In this document: one piece after another, positions 8,150 through 18,015 of the stretch | How the letters are laid out: each line of letters begins with the position of its first letter | How positions within the stretch are numbered: position 1 is the first letter of the stretch | Source: RFSX01 sp964591455 | GTDB taxonomy: Bacteria; Bacteroidota; Bacteroidia; Chitinophagales; Saprospiraceae | NCBI GenBank assembly: GCA_964591455.1 | Contig: CAZQDZ010000016.1 | Coordinates: 18,149-82,148, forward strand | DNA: 64,000 nucleotides | Reading direction: 5' to 3' | Program-made: the position numbers and the translations under genes | The notes under the pieces: generated by a model | Databases searched by the model: none | What the model saw: only the letters and a program-made list of their open reading frames with translations | Told to the model about the DNA's origin: nothing

Positions 8150-10873
8150 ATGAGTAAAGTAACGTCCATTTCACTCAAGAAGAAAGGCGGTGGTTCAGGA
8201 CTCGAGGGGATGTATCAAGAGTACTTTCTTGACTACGCCTCTTATGTTATCCTGGAAAGAGCTGTCCCTGCGATAGAGGACGGCCTTAAGCCTGTGCAGA
8301 GGAGGATACTACATAGTATGCGTAGAATGGATGATGGTCGATATCACAAAGTGGCCAATATCATAGGTCAGACCATGCAATACCACCCTCATGGTGACGC
8401 CGCCATAGGAGCTGCTCTGGTCAATTTAGGTCAGAAGGACTTACTCATAGATACACAAGGGAACTGGGGAGATTATAGGACAGGAGATTCCGCTGCCGCA
8501 AGTAGATATATAGAAGCAAGGCTGACAAAATTTGCCAATCATGTAGCTTTCAATCCTCAGACTACAGAGTGGCAACTCTCTTATGATGGTCGTAATAAGG
8601 AGCCTATCTCGTTACCTATGAAGTTCCCTCTTGTACTAGCACAAGGTGTGGAGGGTATAGCGGTAGGTCTGGCCACAAAGATTCTACCTCATAACTTTAT
8701 AGAACTCATTAAAGGGTCTATCAAGATTCTGCAGGGCAAGCGGGTCAAAATTTATCCCGATTTTCCCACAGGAGGACAGATAGATGTATCAGATTATAAT
8801 TCAGGAAAGAGAGGCGGCAAAGTAAAGGTCCGTGCCAAAATAGAGCAGCGTGACAAAAAGACCTTAGCCATAACAGAGTTGCCCTATGGTGTCACTACGC
8901 ATAGCATCATTGATAGCATCCTAAAGGCTAATGACAAGGGAAAGATTCAGATAAAGAAGATTACGGATAATACGGCGGCAGACGTAGAGATTATTTTAGA
9001 ATTGCCATCTGGTGTATCTCCAGATCAGATGATGGATGCCCTCTTCGCTTTTACAAATTGTGAGGTTTCTATATCTCCTAATGCGGTGGTCATTATAGAT
9101 AAAAAACCACATTTTCTAGGCGTAGAGGAATTGCTTACAATCTCTACTGAAAACACTAAAGCGCTGCTCAAACTAGAGTTACAGATTAAGCAGCGAGAAT
9201 TAGAAGAGAAATGGCACAATGTCAGTCTGGAAAAAATCTTTATAGAGAATAGAATATATAGAGATATAGAGGAAGCCGAGTCTTACGAGGAGGCGCTCAA
9301 ACTCATAAAGAAAGGCTTAAAGAAATATGTCAGTACGCCATCTGACAAAGCAAAGAAAGCGGACAAACGCATCAAGCTAAAAAGAGATATCACACATGAT
9401 GACCTGGTCAGATTATCAGAGATTAAAATCAAGAAGATATCTAAGTACAACAAATTCAAAACTGAAGAACTACTCCAAAGCATAGAGGATGAACTCAAAC
9501 AAGTCAAGCATGACCTCAAACATCTAACGGAGTTCGCCATTGCCTACTTCGAGGATTTACTTGCAAAATATGGGGCTGGTAAGGAAAGAAAAACAGAAAT
9601 AAAGCAACTAGAAACGATTAAAGCGGTTACGGTAGTCGCCAAAAATGCCAAGCTATATGTGGACAGAAAAGAAGGCTTTATAGGGACCAGCCTTAAGAAA
9701 GAAGAGTTTGTGACGGAATGTTCGGATATAGACAACATCATAGCACTCACCAAGCAAGGTACGATGAAGGTAGTCCGCATTGGCGACAAGGTATTTGTAG
9801 GTAAAAATGTCTTGCATACTGGTGTGTGGAAGAAAGGGGATGACCGGACCACATACAATATGATATATCTAGATGCCAAGACTGGCAAAGCAATGGCCAA
9901 ACGATTCAACGTGACAGCGATTACTAGAGACAAGGAGTATGATCTCACCACTGCTGTAAAAGGCAACAAGGTCTATTATCTAGGAGTCCAACCAAACGGA
10001 GAATCTGAATTGGTACAGATACACCTTACAGCTGGTTGCAAGGCACATAAGAAGACCTTCGAGTTTGATTTTTCTACCTTGGAAATCAAGGGTAGAGGAT
10101 CCAAAGGAAATATCATTACGAAATATCCTATAAGAAAGGTAACACAATTGGAAGTCGGAGAATCTACTATCGGCGCCATCAAATTGTGGATAGACACCGC
10201 CAGCGGCAGAATCAATAAGGATGAAAGAGGAAAATTCTTAGGGAAATTTGATACAGGTGATCTCTTAATTGCGTTGTACAAAAATGGCACCTATGTCATA
10301 TCAGAGGCAGATATGAACAAGAAATTCGACCCAGAAAAGCTAATCGATATAGATAAGCTCTATTTGGAGACAGTGATTTCATGTGTGTATTTTGAAGGAG
10401 GCAAGGGCTGGACGATGGTGAAGAGATTTGAAATAGAAACCCAGACGCTGGACCAAGCTTTTAAATTTATATCTGAGGAGACCGGATCCAAATTATACTA
10501 TGCGACTCTAATGGATGAGCCTGTTGTTAGATTCAGCTACAGAAAGAATAAGGAAAAGCATGATGAAGTGCTCAATCTAGCAGAGTTCATCGAAATCAAG
10601 GGATGGAGAGCCATCGGCAACAAATTGGGTGAATACAAAATCCTTAAAATCAACGATGCTGGAACGCATACTGACCCTGATGTAGAAATAATTACCGAAG
10701 AATCCGAGACTTCTAAGGCGTCACAGCGTCCAAAGGCTAACTCATCCAAAGGCAAAAAGTCTGACTCTGGGAGTAAAAAGAGTACAACCAAGAAGAAAAA
10801 AGCCCCAACAAAAGGCAAAAAAGGAAATTCTGACCCACTCCAACCAGGAGATACTATAGAATTTGATTTCTGA
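8150..10873 (+). CDS. parC: DNA topoisomerase IV / gyrase-type subunit A
   Basis: 907 residues. Type IIA topoisomerase A subunit that cuts and rejoins DNA during decatenation or supercoil control. The 5Y-CAP winged-helix region is at the N-terminus (LKPVQRRILHSM; YHPHGDAAIG) and the catalytic tyrosine is Tyr120 in ASRYIEARL, the same number as E. coli ParC. A long coiled-coil/tower region follows, then beta-pinwheel blades (about 490-830). The last ~60 residues are a Lys/Ser-rich tail (KSDSGSKKSTTKKKKAPTKG). No gyrase-box Q(R/K)RGG(R/K)G motif is evident, which favours topoisomerase IV over gyrase. The B subunit is not adjacent in this window. Confidence 0.92.
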   Translation: MSKVTSISLKKKGGGSGLEGMYQEYFLDYASYVILERAVPAIEDGLKPVQRRILHSMRRMDDGRYHKVANIIGQTMQYHPHGDAAIGAALVNLGQKDLLIDTQGNWGDYRTGDSAAASRYIEARLTKFANHVAFNPQTTEWQLSYDGRNKEPISLPMKFPLVLAQGVEGIAVGLATKILPHNFIELIKGSIKILQGKRVKIYPDFPTGGQIDVSDYNSGKRGGKVKVRAKIEQRDKKTLAITELPYGVTTHSIIDSILKANDKGKIQIKKITDNTAADVEIILELPSGVSPDQMMDALFAFTNCEVSISPNAVVIIDKKPHFLGVEELLTISTENTKALLKLELQIKQRELEEKWHNVSLEKIFIENRIYRDIEEAESYEEALKLIKKGLKKYVSTPSDKAKKADKRIKLKRDITHDDLVRLSEIKIKKISKYNKFKTEELLQSIEDELKQVKHDLKHLTEFAIAYFEDLLAKYGAGKERKTEIKQLETIKAVTVVAKNAKLYVDRKEGFIGTSLKKEEFVTECSDIDNIIALTKQGTMKVVRIGDKVFVGKNVLHTGVWKKGDDRTTYNMIYLDAKTGKAMAKRFNVTAITRDKEYDLTTAVKGNKVYYLGVQPNGESELVQIHLTAGCKAHKKTFEFDFSTLEIKGRGSKGNIITKYPIRKVTQLEVGESTIGAIKLWIDTASGRINKDERGKFLGKFDTGDLLIALYKNGTYVISEADMNKKFDPEKLIDIDKLYLETVISCVYFEGGKGWTMVKRFEIETQTLDQAFKFISEETGSKLYYATLMDEPVVRFSYRKNKEKHDEVLNLAEFIEIKGWRAIGNKLGEYKILKINDAGTHTDPDVEIITEESETSKASQRPKANSSKGKKSDSGSKKSTTKKKKAPTKGKKGNSDPLQPGDTIEFDF

Positions 10874-10889
10874 TTGGTTAGTTATTAAC

Positions 10890-10897
10890 TAATTTTG
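10890..10897 (+). promoter_or_regulatory. -7 promoter element just after parC
   Basis: TAATTTTG matches TAnnTTTG. The predicted start, near 10904, is about 10 bases before a 30-codon ORF. It overlaps a short dyad (TTAGTT-ATT-AACTAA, 10878-10892, then TTTT) that could weakly terminate parC. A TTTG at 10862 is the only -33 candidate and its spacing is long (24). Confidence 0.4.
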
Positions 10898-10913
10898 GAC
10901 AAAACTAACTAAC

Positions 10914-11003
10914 ATGTCTACATTGTTTTTCTTTGGCGTATCGTCTGCAGTTGTAGTAGCACTAATATTCATCCTTAATGAAGAAGGAGAATTCGACAAG
11001 TAG
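10914..11003 (+). CDS. Possible 29-residue single-helix membrane peptide
   Basis: ATG-initiated ORF of 29 codons ending TAG at 11001-11003. The translation begins MSTLFFFGVSSAVVVALIFI and ends in an acidic tail (NEEGEFDK): one continuous hydrophobic helix followed by a charged end, the form of known small membrane proteins. A consensus -7 element lies 17 bases before the ATG. It sits between parC and the convergent lipocalin-like gene. The size and C-terminal GxFD vaguely recall CcoS-type oxidase assembly peptides, but the likeness is too weak to name it. It may also be a chance ORF. Confidence 0.4.
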   Translation: MSTLFFFGVSSAVVVALIFILNEEGEFDK

Positions 11004-11010
11004 GTTTACC

Positions 11011-11367
11011 TTATTTTTTAAGTAGGAGGACATTTTCCAAACGTCCTTGCCTGTTCATCTCCATGGACAGTGAGTCTTTAGTCAATTGAGTCAATTTGAC
11101 ACTTATCTCTGTAGCGTTTGTTCCTTTTGCATATAGATAATCACCTGATAGGTAATAGGTGCCTTTATCTTTTTCTGAACCATAATCCACAGTGTACTTC
11201 TTATCGGCGTCGAAAGTGAAATCCATCTTTTGATTAATCGCCTCTCCATTTGATGCAATCTTCCATGTATGTACCTTCCACTCTCCGACTAAGAGGGCTT
11301 CGTCATATGATGAATTTTTACATGCTGCGATAGATAGCAATAAAACTAAAACGACTAAGTTTTTCAT
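11011..11367 (-). CDS. Lipocalin-like lipoprotein
   Basis: 118 residues. Lipoprotein signal MKNLVVLVLLLSIAAC with the lipidated Cys at 16. The mature part has LVGEWKVHTW, MDFTFDADKKYTVDYG and KGTYYLSGDYLYAKG, the strand pattern of small Bacteroidota lipocalin-like proteins. The TGA/TAA-side neighbour is the patatin gene upstream on the same strand (2-base gap), so they form an operon. Ligand and function are unknown; a role in lipid handling next to a phospholipase is only a suggestion from context. Confidence 0.72.
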   Translation of the reverse strand: MKNLVVLVLLLSIAACKNSSYDEALLVGEWKVHTWKIASNGEAINQKMDFTFDADKKYTVDYGSEKDKGTYYLSGDYLYAKGTNATEISVKLTQLTKDSLSMEMNRQGRLENVLLLKK

Positions 11368-11369
11368 AA

Positions 11370-12257
11370 TTATTTGATTGTAGACCGTGCATGTTCAAGC
11401 CCTTCATGCCACCATCGCTTCATCTGCACAGGGTCAAAGTAAAAAGAATGATCAGTCAATTGGTAGGGTGTGAATATGAAATTCACCTTGACGTTCTTAT
11501 TGTAGATACTCTCCAGGTGGCCTATAAGAACATCGTTTACTGCGATTTGCTTTTGCATAAAAAGGAAAGACTTTAGTAGCAAATCAAACGCATTATTTGT
11601 TTTGACAGTTGTTTTCTGAGGTCTACGAGGGTTGAGCACAATACAATCTATCTCTGTGGCACCAATATTGACAGCTTCTTCGATAGGTATATAATTACCA
11701 AATCCACCATCAGCGTACTCACTTTCATTTTTCTTGACAAGACTCATAAATGGAATGAAACTAGAGCTGGCCCACATCCAATCTATAAAATCCTCATGAA
11801 GACAATCTATCGCATAGCGATACTCTACTGTCGTCCTCGTTATATTACAGACAGTTACAATAACCTTTTTTCCAGATGTCTGTACTCTCCTAAAATCTTC
11901 TTTGGATAGGGTATTTGCTATAGTAGCTCTGAGTGCGGAGGTATCACCAAAGGTCTTCCGCTTCTTCAGAAACATCCGCAAGGTGTTCTTATGATTTATA
12001 GAGGCTGTTAGTTTGCCTTCTGCATTTTTCTTTATTCTAAATGGATTCACTGTATAGATATCGTCTTGTGTGACATTGGTATACATGTCCTTAATCTTAT
12101 CTATCTCTCCTATGGCCAGATGGGGAATGAGTAGTGCACCCGTCGAAGAACCTATAAATATGTCATAATCGTACTTCTTATCACTAATAAGGTGTTGGGC
12201 TACACCACCAGCAAAGGCACCTTTACTTCCACCACCAGATATGACTAATGCTCTCAT
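11370..12257 (-). CDS. Patatin-like phospholipase
   Basis: 295 residues. All patatin signatures are present: the oxyanion loop GGGSKGAF (residues 8-15), the nucleophile elbow GSSTG with Ser38, and the catalytic Asp183 in DGGFGN. This Ser-Asp dyad hydrolyses acyl ester bonds of phospholipids. There is no signal peptide, so it is probably cytoplasmic or membrane-associated on the inner face. The downstream lipocalin-like lipoprotein gene starts 2 bases after it. Family call is strong; substrate is not known. Confidence 0.92.
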   Translation of the reverse strand: MRALVISGGGSKGAFAGGVAQHLISDKKYDYDIFIGSSTGALLIPHLAIGEIDKIKDMYTNVTQDDIYTVNPFRIKKNAEGKLTASINHKNTLRMFLKKRKTFGDTSALRATIANTLSKEDFRRVQTSGKKVIVTVCNITRTTVEYRYAIDCLHEDFIDWMWASSSFIPFMSLVKKNESEYADGGFGNYIPIEEAVNIGATEIDCIVLNPRRPQKTTVKTNNAFDLLLKSFLFMQKQIAVNDVLIGHLESIYNKNVKVNFIFTPYQLTDHSFYFDPVQMKRWWHEGLEHARSTIK

Positions 12258-12352
12258 TTTGAATTTATTCGCCTTTGATTTTGTATAACAAATTCAGAAA
12301 TTGTTAGTTTCGACTAGTTCATTCTAACAAACTATAATAAATTATCCAAATA

Positions 12353-14653
12353 ATGAGCCAAGAGCAACAAAAGTCCATTTTTACTAACCTCTGGGAAAGG
12401 AGAGTACCTCAGTTTTTTGCCTCATACCTGGGTATCTCTTGGGCAATATTACAATTCCTCAATTTTATAACCAACAGGTATAACATCGATAACGGAATCG
12501 TGGACAAGTTCCTTCTTTTTTGTGCCATTCTCATTCCTGGCGTGTTAATATTTATATATAACCATGGCAAAAAAGGTCATGATAGTTGGTCAAGGTTTGA
12601 GAAGATATTTTTACCCTTAAATATTATAGCGGCTCTAGGCATAGCTGGACTTGTAGGCACATCATCTGTTCAGGCTGCCCCAATAGAGGTAACCATAGAA
12701 GGAGAGGATGGCGAAGAAATAACAAGACTGGTTCCTTCTATGTCCCAAGCCAGAAAATTATATTTCTTTCCATTCGAACCATCAGATGAGAGCCTTGGTT
12801 GGACACGAACAGGTTTGCCTTCTCTTTTTATTTTGGATTTGGAGCAAGATATGCGAATAACGACGAGACATCCCTTGTCTAGTGATTATCATCTCAAGCA
12901 GCATGACTATAACTATCGTGACAAAGTTCCATTCAGTGTTATGTTAGACATAGCTAAGAAAAGCAATACTGATTTTTTTGTCACAGGAAAAATTTCTAAA
13001 GAGGGGGACGATTGGAACCTTGATTTAAAAATGTTTGATTCGGATGATGGGGATGCATTTTTTGAGCAACAATATTCAGGACTTGAATATTTTGCTATTG
13101 TAGATGAAGCGAGTGCGGCTATAAGGAGTCAGCTCTTTCTGAGAGATTCTGACGATAACTTTGGCAGCTACACAGACCTACCTGCTTCTGACCTCATTTC
13201 CAATAACACAGAAGCGCTCGATGCATATATGGGTGTTATAGAAAAAGTAACCATAGATGATAAGTACCCAGAAGCTGTCGCCCAAGTGCAGACGGCTCTA
13301 ACATTAGATGACAAAAGTGCTGAAATCAAAAGGTTAGCCGCAGATGTAATTAGAATAACTGGAGATATGGATTCTGCCAAAAAGTATATTTCTGAAGCAC
13401 TAAGCCTCAGTAAGCAGTTACCAGAGCGCCAGCAATTCGATATCAAAAAAGACTATTGGCTCTATAATTCTGAGACTGGAAAAGCCATGACACTTATGGA
13501 GGATTACACTAAATTATATCCACGTGATTCCGAACCATATACAGAATTAGCTGCATTCTATCAGATGAGCTTTCAACTAAGCAAAGCCAAATCGACAATA
13601 CAAAGAGCGATTTCTAACGGTCATGACGGTAAGATGTATGCGCGATTAGCAGATATCTGCATTGCGATGAATGAATTAGATAGTGCAGAGATTAATCTGA
13701 AAAAATATTTTGCACAAGATCCTGATGCAGAGAAAGATGATAAGCGCATATTAGAAATCTATAAGAAGAAAGGAGAGTACGATAAAATTATCGCACACAA
13801 TGAAAAGCAACTCATCAATGATCCAGAGAATGATGAGATATATCTCAAACTAGCAGAAAGCTATTATGCACTTGTCGAATTCGAGAAAGGGGATGCTTAT
13901 TTTGATAAAGCCCTTTCATTTGCCAAACTAAAGGAAGACACTTCACATGTATATCAACGCCAATTAATGACACTTGGTGCCATAGGTGATACAGATAATT
14001 TTGAAGCTACCCTTGACAAATGGCACACATCTCTTAGAAAACATGTACCAGAAATTGGTGTAGCTTCTTCTACTTTTTTAATGATTGGAATAGGAAGCTA
14101 TGCCGGTGCTTCAGAAAAATTGCACAATTTCTATGAAGGTGTAAAAAAGCAAAATCCACAAATGCAAACTATCATAGACTGTGTATATATCATCACTGAT
14201 GGCATGTTTAGTAAAGCAGGTAAGCAAGCCTTAGAAGATTATTATCAGGGTGAATGCAAAAATCTCATTTTAGGTTCTTCCCCTGATCAGGATTATCTGA
14301 TTACAGGATTTATCGAGAGTCATAAAGGAAATCACCAAAAAGCACTGGAGTCATTCACCACTTATTTAGAAAAGTCAGGATCTGCAGGCACAGACTTCAG
14401 TTACTTAATTGCAAGAGAGCAACGACTCATAGACAATCCCAAAGAAGCCATTAAATTATGTGAAGCCCATCTTATCAGTCAGCCAAATGCTGGCAATCAT
14501 CTATTAGAAAAAGGACTGGCTGAAGTAGCTATAAATGACCTAGAAACTGCTAAGAAAACATACAACAAATTAAGCAAAGTCTGGTCACGGATAGATGAAC
14601 GGTTCCCTGCTTATTCAGATTTCATAGCTCTAGGAGAAGCAATCGGACAATAA
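12353..14653 (+). CDS. Membrane-anchored TPR protein with TolB/FlgO-like N-terminal domain
   Basis: 766 residues. Three hydrophobic helices occur near the N-terminus (about 19-39, 50-69, 83-105), after the motif ERRVPQFFASYLGISWAILQ that is common in Bacteroidota adenylate-cyclase-like and TPR membrane proteins. Residues ~128-270 (YFFPFEPSD, TRTGLPSLFILDL, NTDFFVTGKI) resemble the TolB-like/FlgO fold. From ~290 onward there are many tetratricopeptide-type helical pairs (AYMGVIEKV..., AEINLKKYFAQDPD, IYLKLAESYYALVEFEKGDAYF). The TonB-domain gene follows after 3 bases. Probably an inner-membrane scaffold for protein interactions; no catalytic motif seen. Confidence 0.7.
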   Translation: MSQEQQKSIFTNLWERRVPQFFASYLGISWAILQFLNFITNRYNIDNGIVDKFLLFCAILIPGVLIFIYNHGKKGHDSWSRFEKIFLPLNIIAALGIAGLVGTSSVQAAPIEVTIEGEDGEEITRLVPSMSQARKLYFFPFEPSDESLGWTRTGLPSLFILDLEQDMRITTRHPLSSDYHLKQHDYNYRDKVPFSVMLDIAKKSNTDFFVTGKISKEGDDWNLDLKMFDSDDGDAFFEQQYSGLEYFAIVDEASAAIRSQLFLRDSDDNFGSYTDLPASDLISNNTEALDAYMGVIEKVTIDDKYPEAVAQVQTALTLDDKSAEIKRLAADVIRITGDMDSAKKYISEALSLSKQLPERQQFDIKKDYWLYNSETGKAMTLMEDYTKLYPRDSEPYTELAAFYQMSFQLSKAKSTIQRAISNGHDGKMYARLADICIAMNELDSAEINLKKYFAQDPDAEKDDKRILEIYKKKGEYDKIIAHNEKQLINDPENDEIYLKLAESYYALVEFEKGDAYFDKALSFAKLKEDTSHVYQRQLMTLGAIGDTDNFEATLDKWHTSLRKHVPEIGVASSTFLMIGIGSYAGASEKLHNFYEGVKKQNPQMQTIIDCVYIITDGMFSKAGKQALEDYYQGECKNLILGSSPDQDYLITGFIESHKGNHQKALESFTTYLEKSGSAGTDFSYLIAREQRLIDNPKEAIKLCEAHLISQPNAGNHLLEKGLAEVAINDLETAKKTYNKLSKVWSRIDERFPAYSDFIALGEAIGQ

Positions 14654-14656
14654 CTT

Positions 14657-15148
14657 ATGAGAAAGAAGGAAAGAAAAGACGATAGCTTTATAAAAAAACC
14701 TGTCTACCCTGGTGGGACCTCTGCTTATCGGAAATTTATTAAAGAAAATCTGAAGTACCCAAAGGAAGCCTTAAAGAACAAAACCGAAGGCACGGTCTTT
14801 CTAAAGTACACGATTAATCACAAAGGCGTCGTCACAGAAACCAAAGTTCTAAGGGGTATAGGAGATGGCTGTGATGAAGAAGCACAACGCATCCTTTCAC
14901 TCCTCAAATTTGAAATTCCTAAAGGGCCAAGAAAACTAAGAGTACTATTCCATCAGAAAACACAGATAACATTCAGAATTCCTAAACAGAAAGCAAAACC
15001 AGCCGCCGCCCTAAAACAACCTGTAGTAGGTACAGCCACCAATCAAAAGAGGCAAATAGTCTATCAATATGTACCAATCAAGAAGACAGCACAGTCAGAA
15101 GACAAACCCAAGAAAACCTACACTTATACAATTAAGGGCAAGATTTAG
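14657..15148 (+). CDS. TonB C-terminal domain protein without a membrane anchor
   Basis: 163 residues. Residues ~15-115 match the TonB C-terminal domain of Bacteroidota (YPGG..AYRKFIKENLKYPKEAL, GTVFLKYTINHKGVVTETKVLRGIG..CDEEAQRIL). Normal TonB proteins have an N-terminal helix and a Pro-rich spacer; this one starts MRKKERKDDSF and has neither, so it may be cytosolic or depend on a partner. The ORF begins 3 bases after the TPR membrane protein, which could supply the anchor. The C-terminal ~45 residues are basic and of low complexity. Confidence 0.75.
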   Translation: MRKKERKDDSFIKKPVYPGGTSAYRKFIKENLKYPKEALKNKTEGTVFLKYTINHKGVVTETKVLRGIGDGCDEEAQRILSLLKFEIPKGPRKLRVLFHQKTQITFRIPKQKAKPAAALKQPVVGTATNQKRQIVYQYVPIKKTAQSEDKPKKTYTYTIKGKI

Positions 15149-15406
15149 ATTTTAACTCAACTAGCATTCTCTATTTGTGTCGTGGTTTACTAATGGAACA
15201 TTGTTCCTGTAATCTATCCTATATGCCTTAACAAGCTCTCCCATTTATCGCCACAAAAACCCCATTCACCCACACTAACAAGCTGATTATAGGTACTTAA
15301 CTACCAAAAATCTGCCATTTGCCTTCGATTATAGAATATCAACGTCTGCATTGACTACTATACAACATATTTGCATGAGAATATTTAAGTCAATAAAGTC
15401 AACTCA

Positions 15407-17818
15407 ATGAATTCAAACATTTACACACACTACCATTTAAGCTTTACATTAAAATTACTTTTAGGCCTTTTTCTGATTGGAAGTACACAATTTAGTCAGG
15501 CACAAAGTAATTGTAATCACCTTTCATTAGAATTTAATGTCAATCCTAACTTCTACGCTATACAGATTAACAATAACAATCTAGAAGAAGCAAAATGGGA
15601 GATTGAGATACTTAATGCTCACTATAAGTTAGATGCCGATTTGTTCAAAAACAGACAAGGTATCAAACTATCTATAGAGACAAGTGAAAATGAAGATGGC
15701 ACCTTGTACCATGTCATTACGCCAGATCAGCCTATAGGTGGTTTCCAGTTCCTACAATTTGTATATGATGGTGTACCTGATGCAGAAGATAATAATCTAA
15801 AAGCAGATGCACTGATTAATTGTGTGTTTGATAGAGACCCATTGTGTGCTAATTTGAACCTCAATTTTTTCAATGAGACACAGCATTCATTTGGATTCAG
15901 TGTACAGAATAATAATAGTATACCCTATTTCCCTTATGAAGTGCATGTAGAAAATGCTAATTACAAATTAGATCCAGGCAGCTTGAGCCATGATGGATTT
16001 GATTTTATTTTTACTCAAAATTCTGATAGAACATATAACTATTATTTCATTGCTCAAGCACCTATAGGACCTTTCTCTCAGTCACCAGAGGTCAGGACTA
16101 AGTTAGACTTAGGATTCGATGCTTCTTCTGATGGGGCAATGATAGCCTGTGATGGGAATCTCATTAGCTCAGGTCTTGATGGCGGACTCGAAAGTCATGG
16201 AGGTCTAGCTAGTAAAATAGCTAAAAGAAATTTCAAAAAAGCATTGGGGATAACTACAGCTCCTGCTGTAGTAAAAAGTAATACGATTATTTCACAATTA
16301 GCGCCAACTCAAATTATAACAGGCGATAATTTAATAGAAACATCTCCGACAGACTTATTGGATATTACTACGGCAGAGAGAATTTGGGCAGGGGATTACT
16401 ATGTAAATGAGAATCGATTTGGTTCCATCTTTGGATCTAAAACATCAAATGAAGTCTATGATCATACCAAAGTAATTTGTGATAGAGTAAAAGGTTCAGA
16501 ACTAGCAGTTGTAGAGGTCGTAGAAATAGATGGATATAAAACGATAATGAGTATTATCAGAAGACCTGATTCGTCTGTAGAGTATGCTATTTCTTTTTCA
16601 TTGGCATATGAAGAATATGGTGATTTCACTTTAGAGAGTCACTGGTCAATAGATCAGTATAATAAGAGTCCAAATTTCCTCAACTATCAAGTTTGGACTA
16701 ATTCCAGAGCAAAGAGTGTTGCTGCTGTTCAGAAAATTTTAGACAACATTGTAAATGTGCATGGCTATAAATTAAAGGCATCTTACAAAGCGCCAGCTGC
16801 ACCAAAACTATTTGCTAGAAGTGCAAACTATAGATTAGGCGCATTTAATATCATTCTTAATAACAATCTACAAGAGCCAACAACTGTCTCATTCTTTGGC
16901 ACATACAACACAAAGGAAGTAGATGGAGAAGAGTATGAATATGCTGAAGATATTGTGATAACGCCGAATCAAAATACAGTGACACTGGAGATTCCAGAGG
17001 GCAATGTTTTTGAGGGTGGTATTACTATTCTCGGAGAAGACAACTTGAAAGATGTGATATACTTGGCAGATGGTTCATGGGGACTTGAGTATCAAGAGGA
17101 ATCTACTATTATCAATAATTATGAAATTATAACGGATAACAGAGAAGATAACAATGATGAATATCTGGTAGAAAGAGGAATTAAAGTTAGTGGGCATACA
17201 GACACTTATCTGTCTATATTCAAACAACTGCAGCCAGGGGGATTGGCGGTAAATCTATCAGACTATAACACCTTGTCATTTGATGCTACTAGAAACGGTG
17301 TCTACCAAGTAACCTTACTGGTGGAAGGTAATACTGACCCTAGTATGAATCTAAGTTATACCATAAAAAATGATGGCAATCAATCTATAGACATTCCTTT
17401 TTCATTATTCAGCAATGTACATGGTGCTGAACTAGACCCGAGCAAGATAACAACGATCTTTATTGGGTTCTTACCTGAGTATAATGAAAGCGGAGATTTT
17501 GACATCACAATAGAGAATGTCAGATTTAGAAATGATGAGCGATCTAATCTTATCATAGATGAAAATAACTTGAATTCATATCCAAACCCGACGAATGGTT
17601 TAATTAATGTGACTCATCTGTTCGAAGAAAAATCAGATGTGACTATTACGATATCTGATATTTCAGGATCTATTATAGAAAGAGTAACAACTGTAGGCAA
17701 TGCAGGAATCAATAACTTTAAATTTGACATAAGTGCAAACCAGCATGGCTTGTATCTTATCTCGATGTATACAAACAAAGGGATTTTTGCTAGCACTGTT
17801 CTGCTGTCTAAAGAATAA
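15407..17818 (+). CDS. Secreted T9SS type A protein with beta-rich repeats and a galactose-binding-like domain
   Basis: 803 residues. A signal region (LKLLLGLFLIGSTQFSQAQ) follows a ~13-residue basic start. Two related N-terminal beta modules begin NCNHLSLEFNVNPNFYAIQI and LCANLNLNFFNETQHSFGF. Residues ~575-700 (LSIFKQLQPGGLAVNLSDY, LSFDATRNGVYQVTLLVEG, TTIFIGFLPEYN...FDITIENVRF) look like a CBM/CIA30-type jelly-roll. The last ~80 residues are a T9SS sorting domain (SYPNPTNGLINVTHL). Likely exported to the cell surface. No catalytic residues recognised. A near-consensus -7 element (CATATTTG) lies at 15366-15373. Confidence 0.8.
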   Translation: MNSNIYTHYHLSFTLKLLLGLFLIGSTQFSQAQSNCNHLSLEFNVNPNFYAIQINNNNLEEAKWEIEILNAHYKLDADLFKNRQGIKLSIETSENEDGTLYHVITPDQPIGGFQFLQFVYDGVPDAEDNNLKADALINCVFDRDPLCANLNLNFFNETQHSFGFSVQNNNSIPYFPYEVHVENANYKLDPGSLSHDGFDFIFTQNSDRTYNYYFIAQAPIGPFSQSPEVRTKLDLGFDASSDGAMIACDGNLISSGLDGGLESHGGLASKIAKRNFKKALGITTAPAVVKSNTIISQLAPTQIITGDNLIETSPTDLLDITTAERIWAGDYYVNENRFGSIFGSKTSNEVYDHTKVICDRVKGSELAVVEVVEIDGYKTIMSIIRRPDSSVEYAISFSLAYEEYGDFTLESHWSIDQYNKSPNFLNYQVWTNSRAKSVAAVQKILDNIVNVHGYKLKASYKAPAAPKLFARSANYRLGAFNIILNNNLQEPTTVSFFGTYNTKEVDGEEYEYAEDIVITPNQNTVTLEIPEGNVFEGGITILGEDNLKDVIYLADGSWGLEYQEESTIINNYEIITDNREDNNDEYLVERGIKVSGHTDTYLSIFKQLQPGGLAVNLSDYNTLSFDATRNGVYQVTLLVEGNTDPSMNLSYTIKNDGNQSIDIPFSLFSNVHGAELDPSKITTIFIGFLPEYNESGDFDITIENVRFRNDERSNLIIDENNLNSYPNPTNGLINVTHLFEEKSDVTITISDISGSIIERVTTVGNAGINNFKFDISANQHGLYLISMYTNKGIFASTVLLSKE

Positions 17819-17847
17819 ACATTTATTTTTAAATATATTCTCACGTA

Positions 17848-17884
17848 AGAGAGGCGACTATAGAAATAGTCGCCTCTTTTTTTG
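17848..17884 (+). terminator. Intrinsic terminator
   Basis: A perfect 10-bp GC-rich stem (17851-17860 with 17867-17876), a 6-base loop and a run of seven T, 30 bases after the T9SS protein gene. Confidence 0.92.
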
Positions 17885-18015
17885 TTAGATATAAATAAGA
17901 AAATATTCAATTAATAAGAAGATAAGTCAGATTCATCTATAAAACCAGGCTTATTGACTAAATAGACTCACTTTAGCACCCTATTCTCATATCTTAGCAG
18001 TCTAATACATATGTA

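Noticed and set aside
9025..10818. Several long minus-strand frames inside parC
   Set aside because: They lie wholly within a clear topoisomerase gene, have no start context of their own, and their translations (Ser/Leu-rich) are antisense readings of a strongly biased coding strand.
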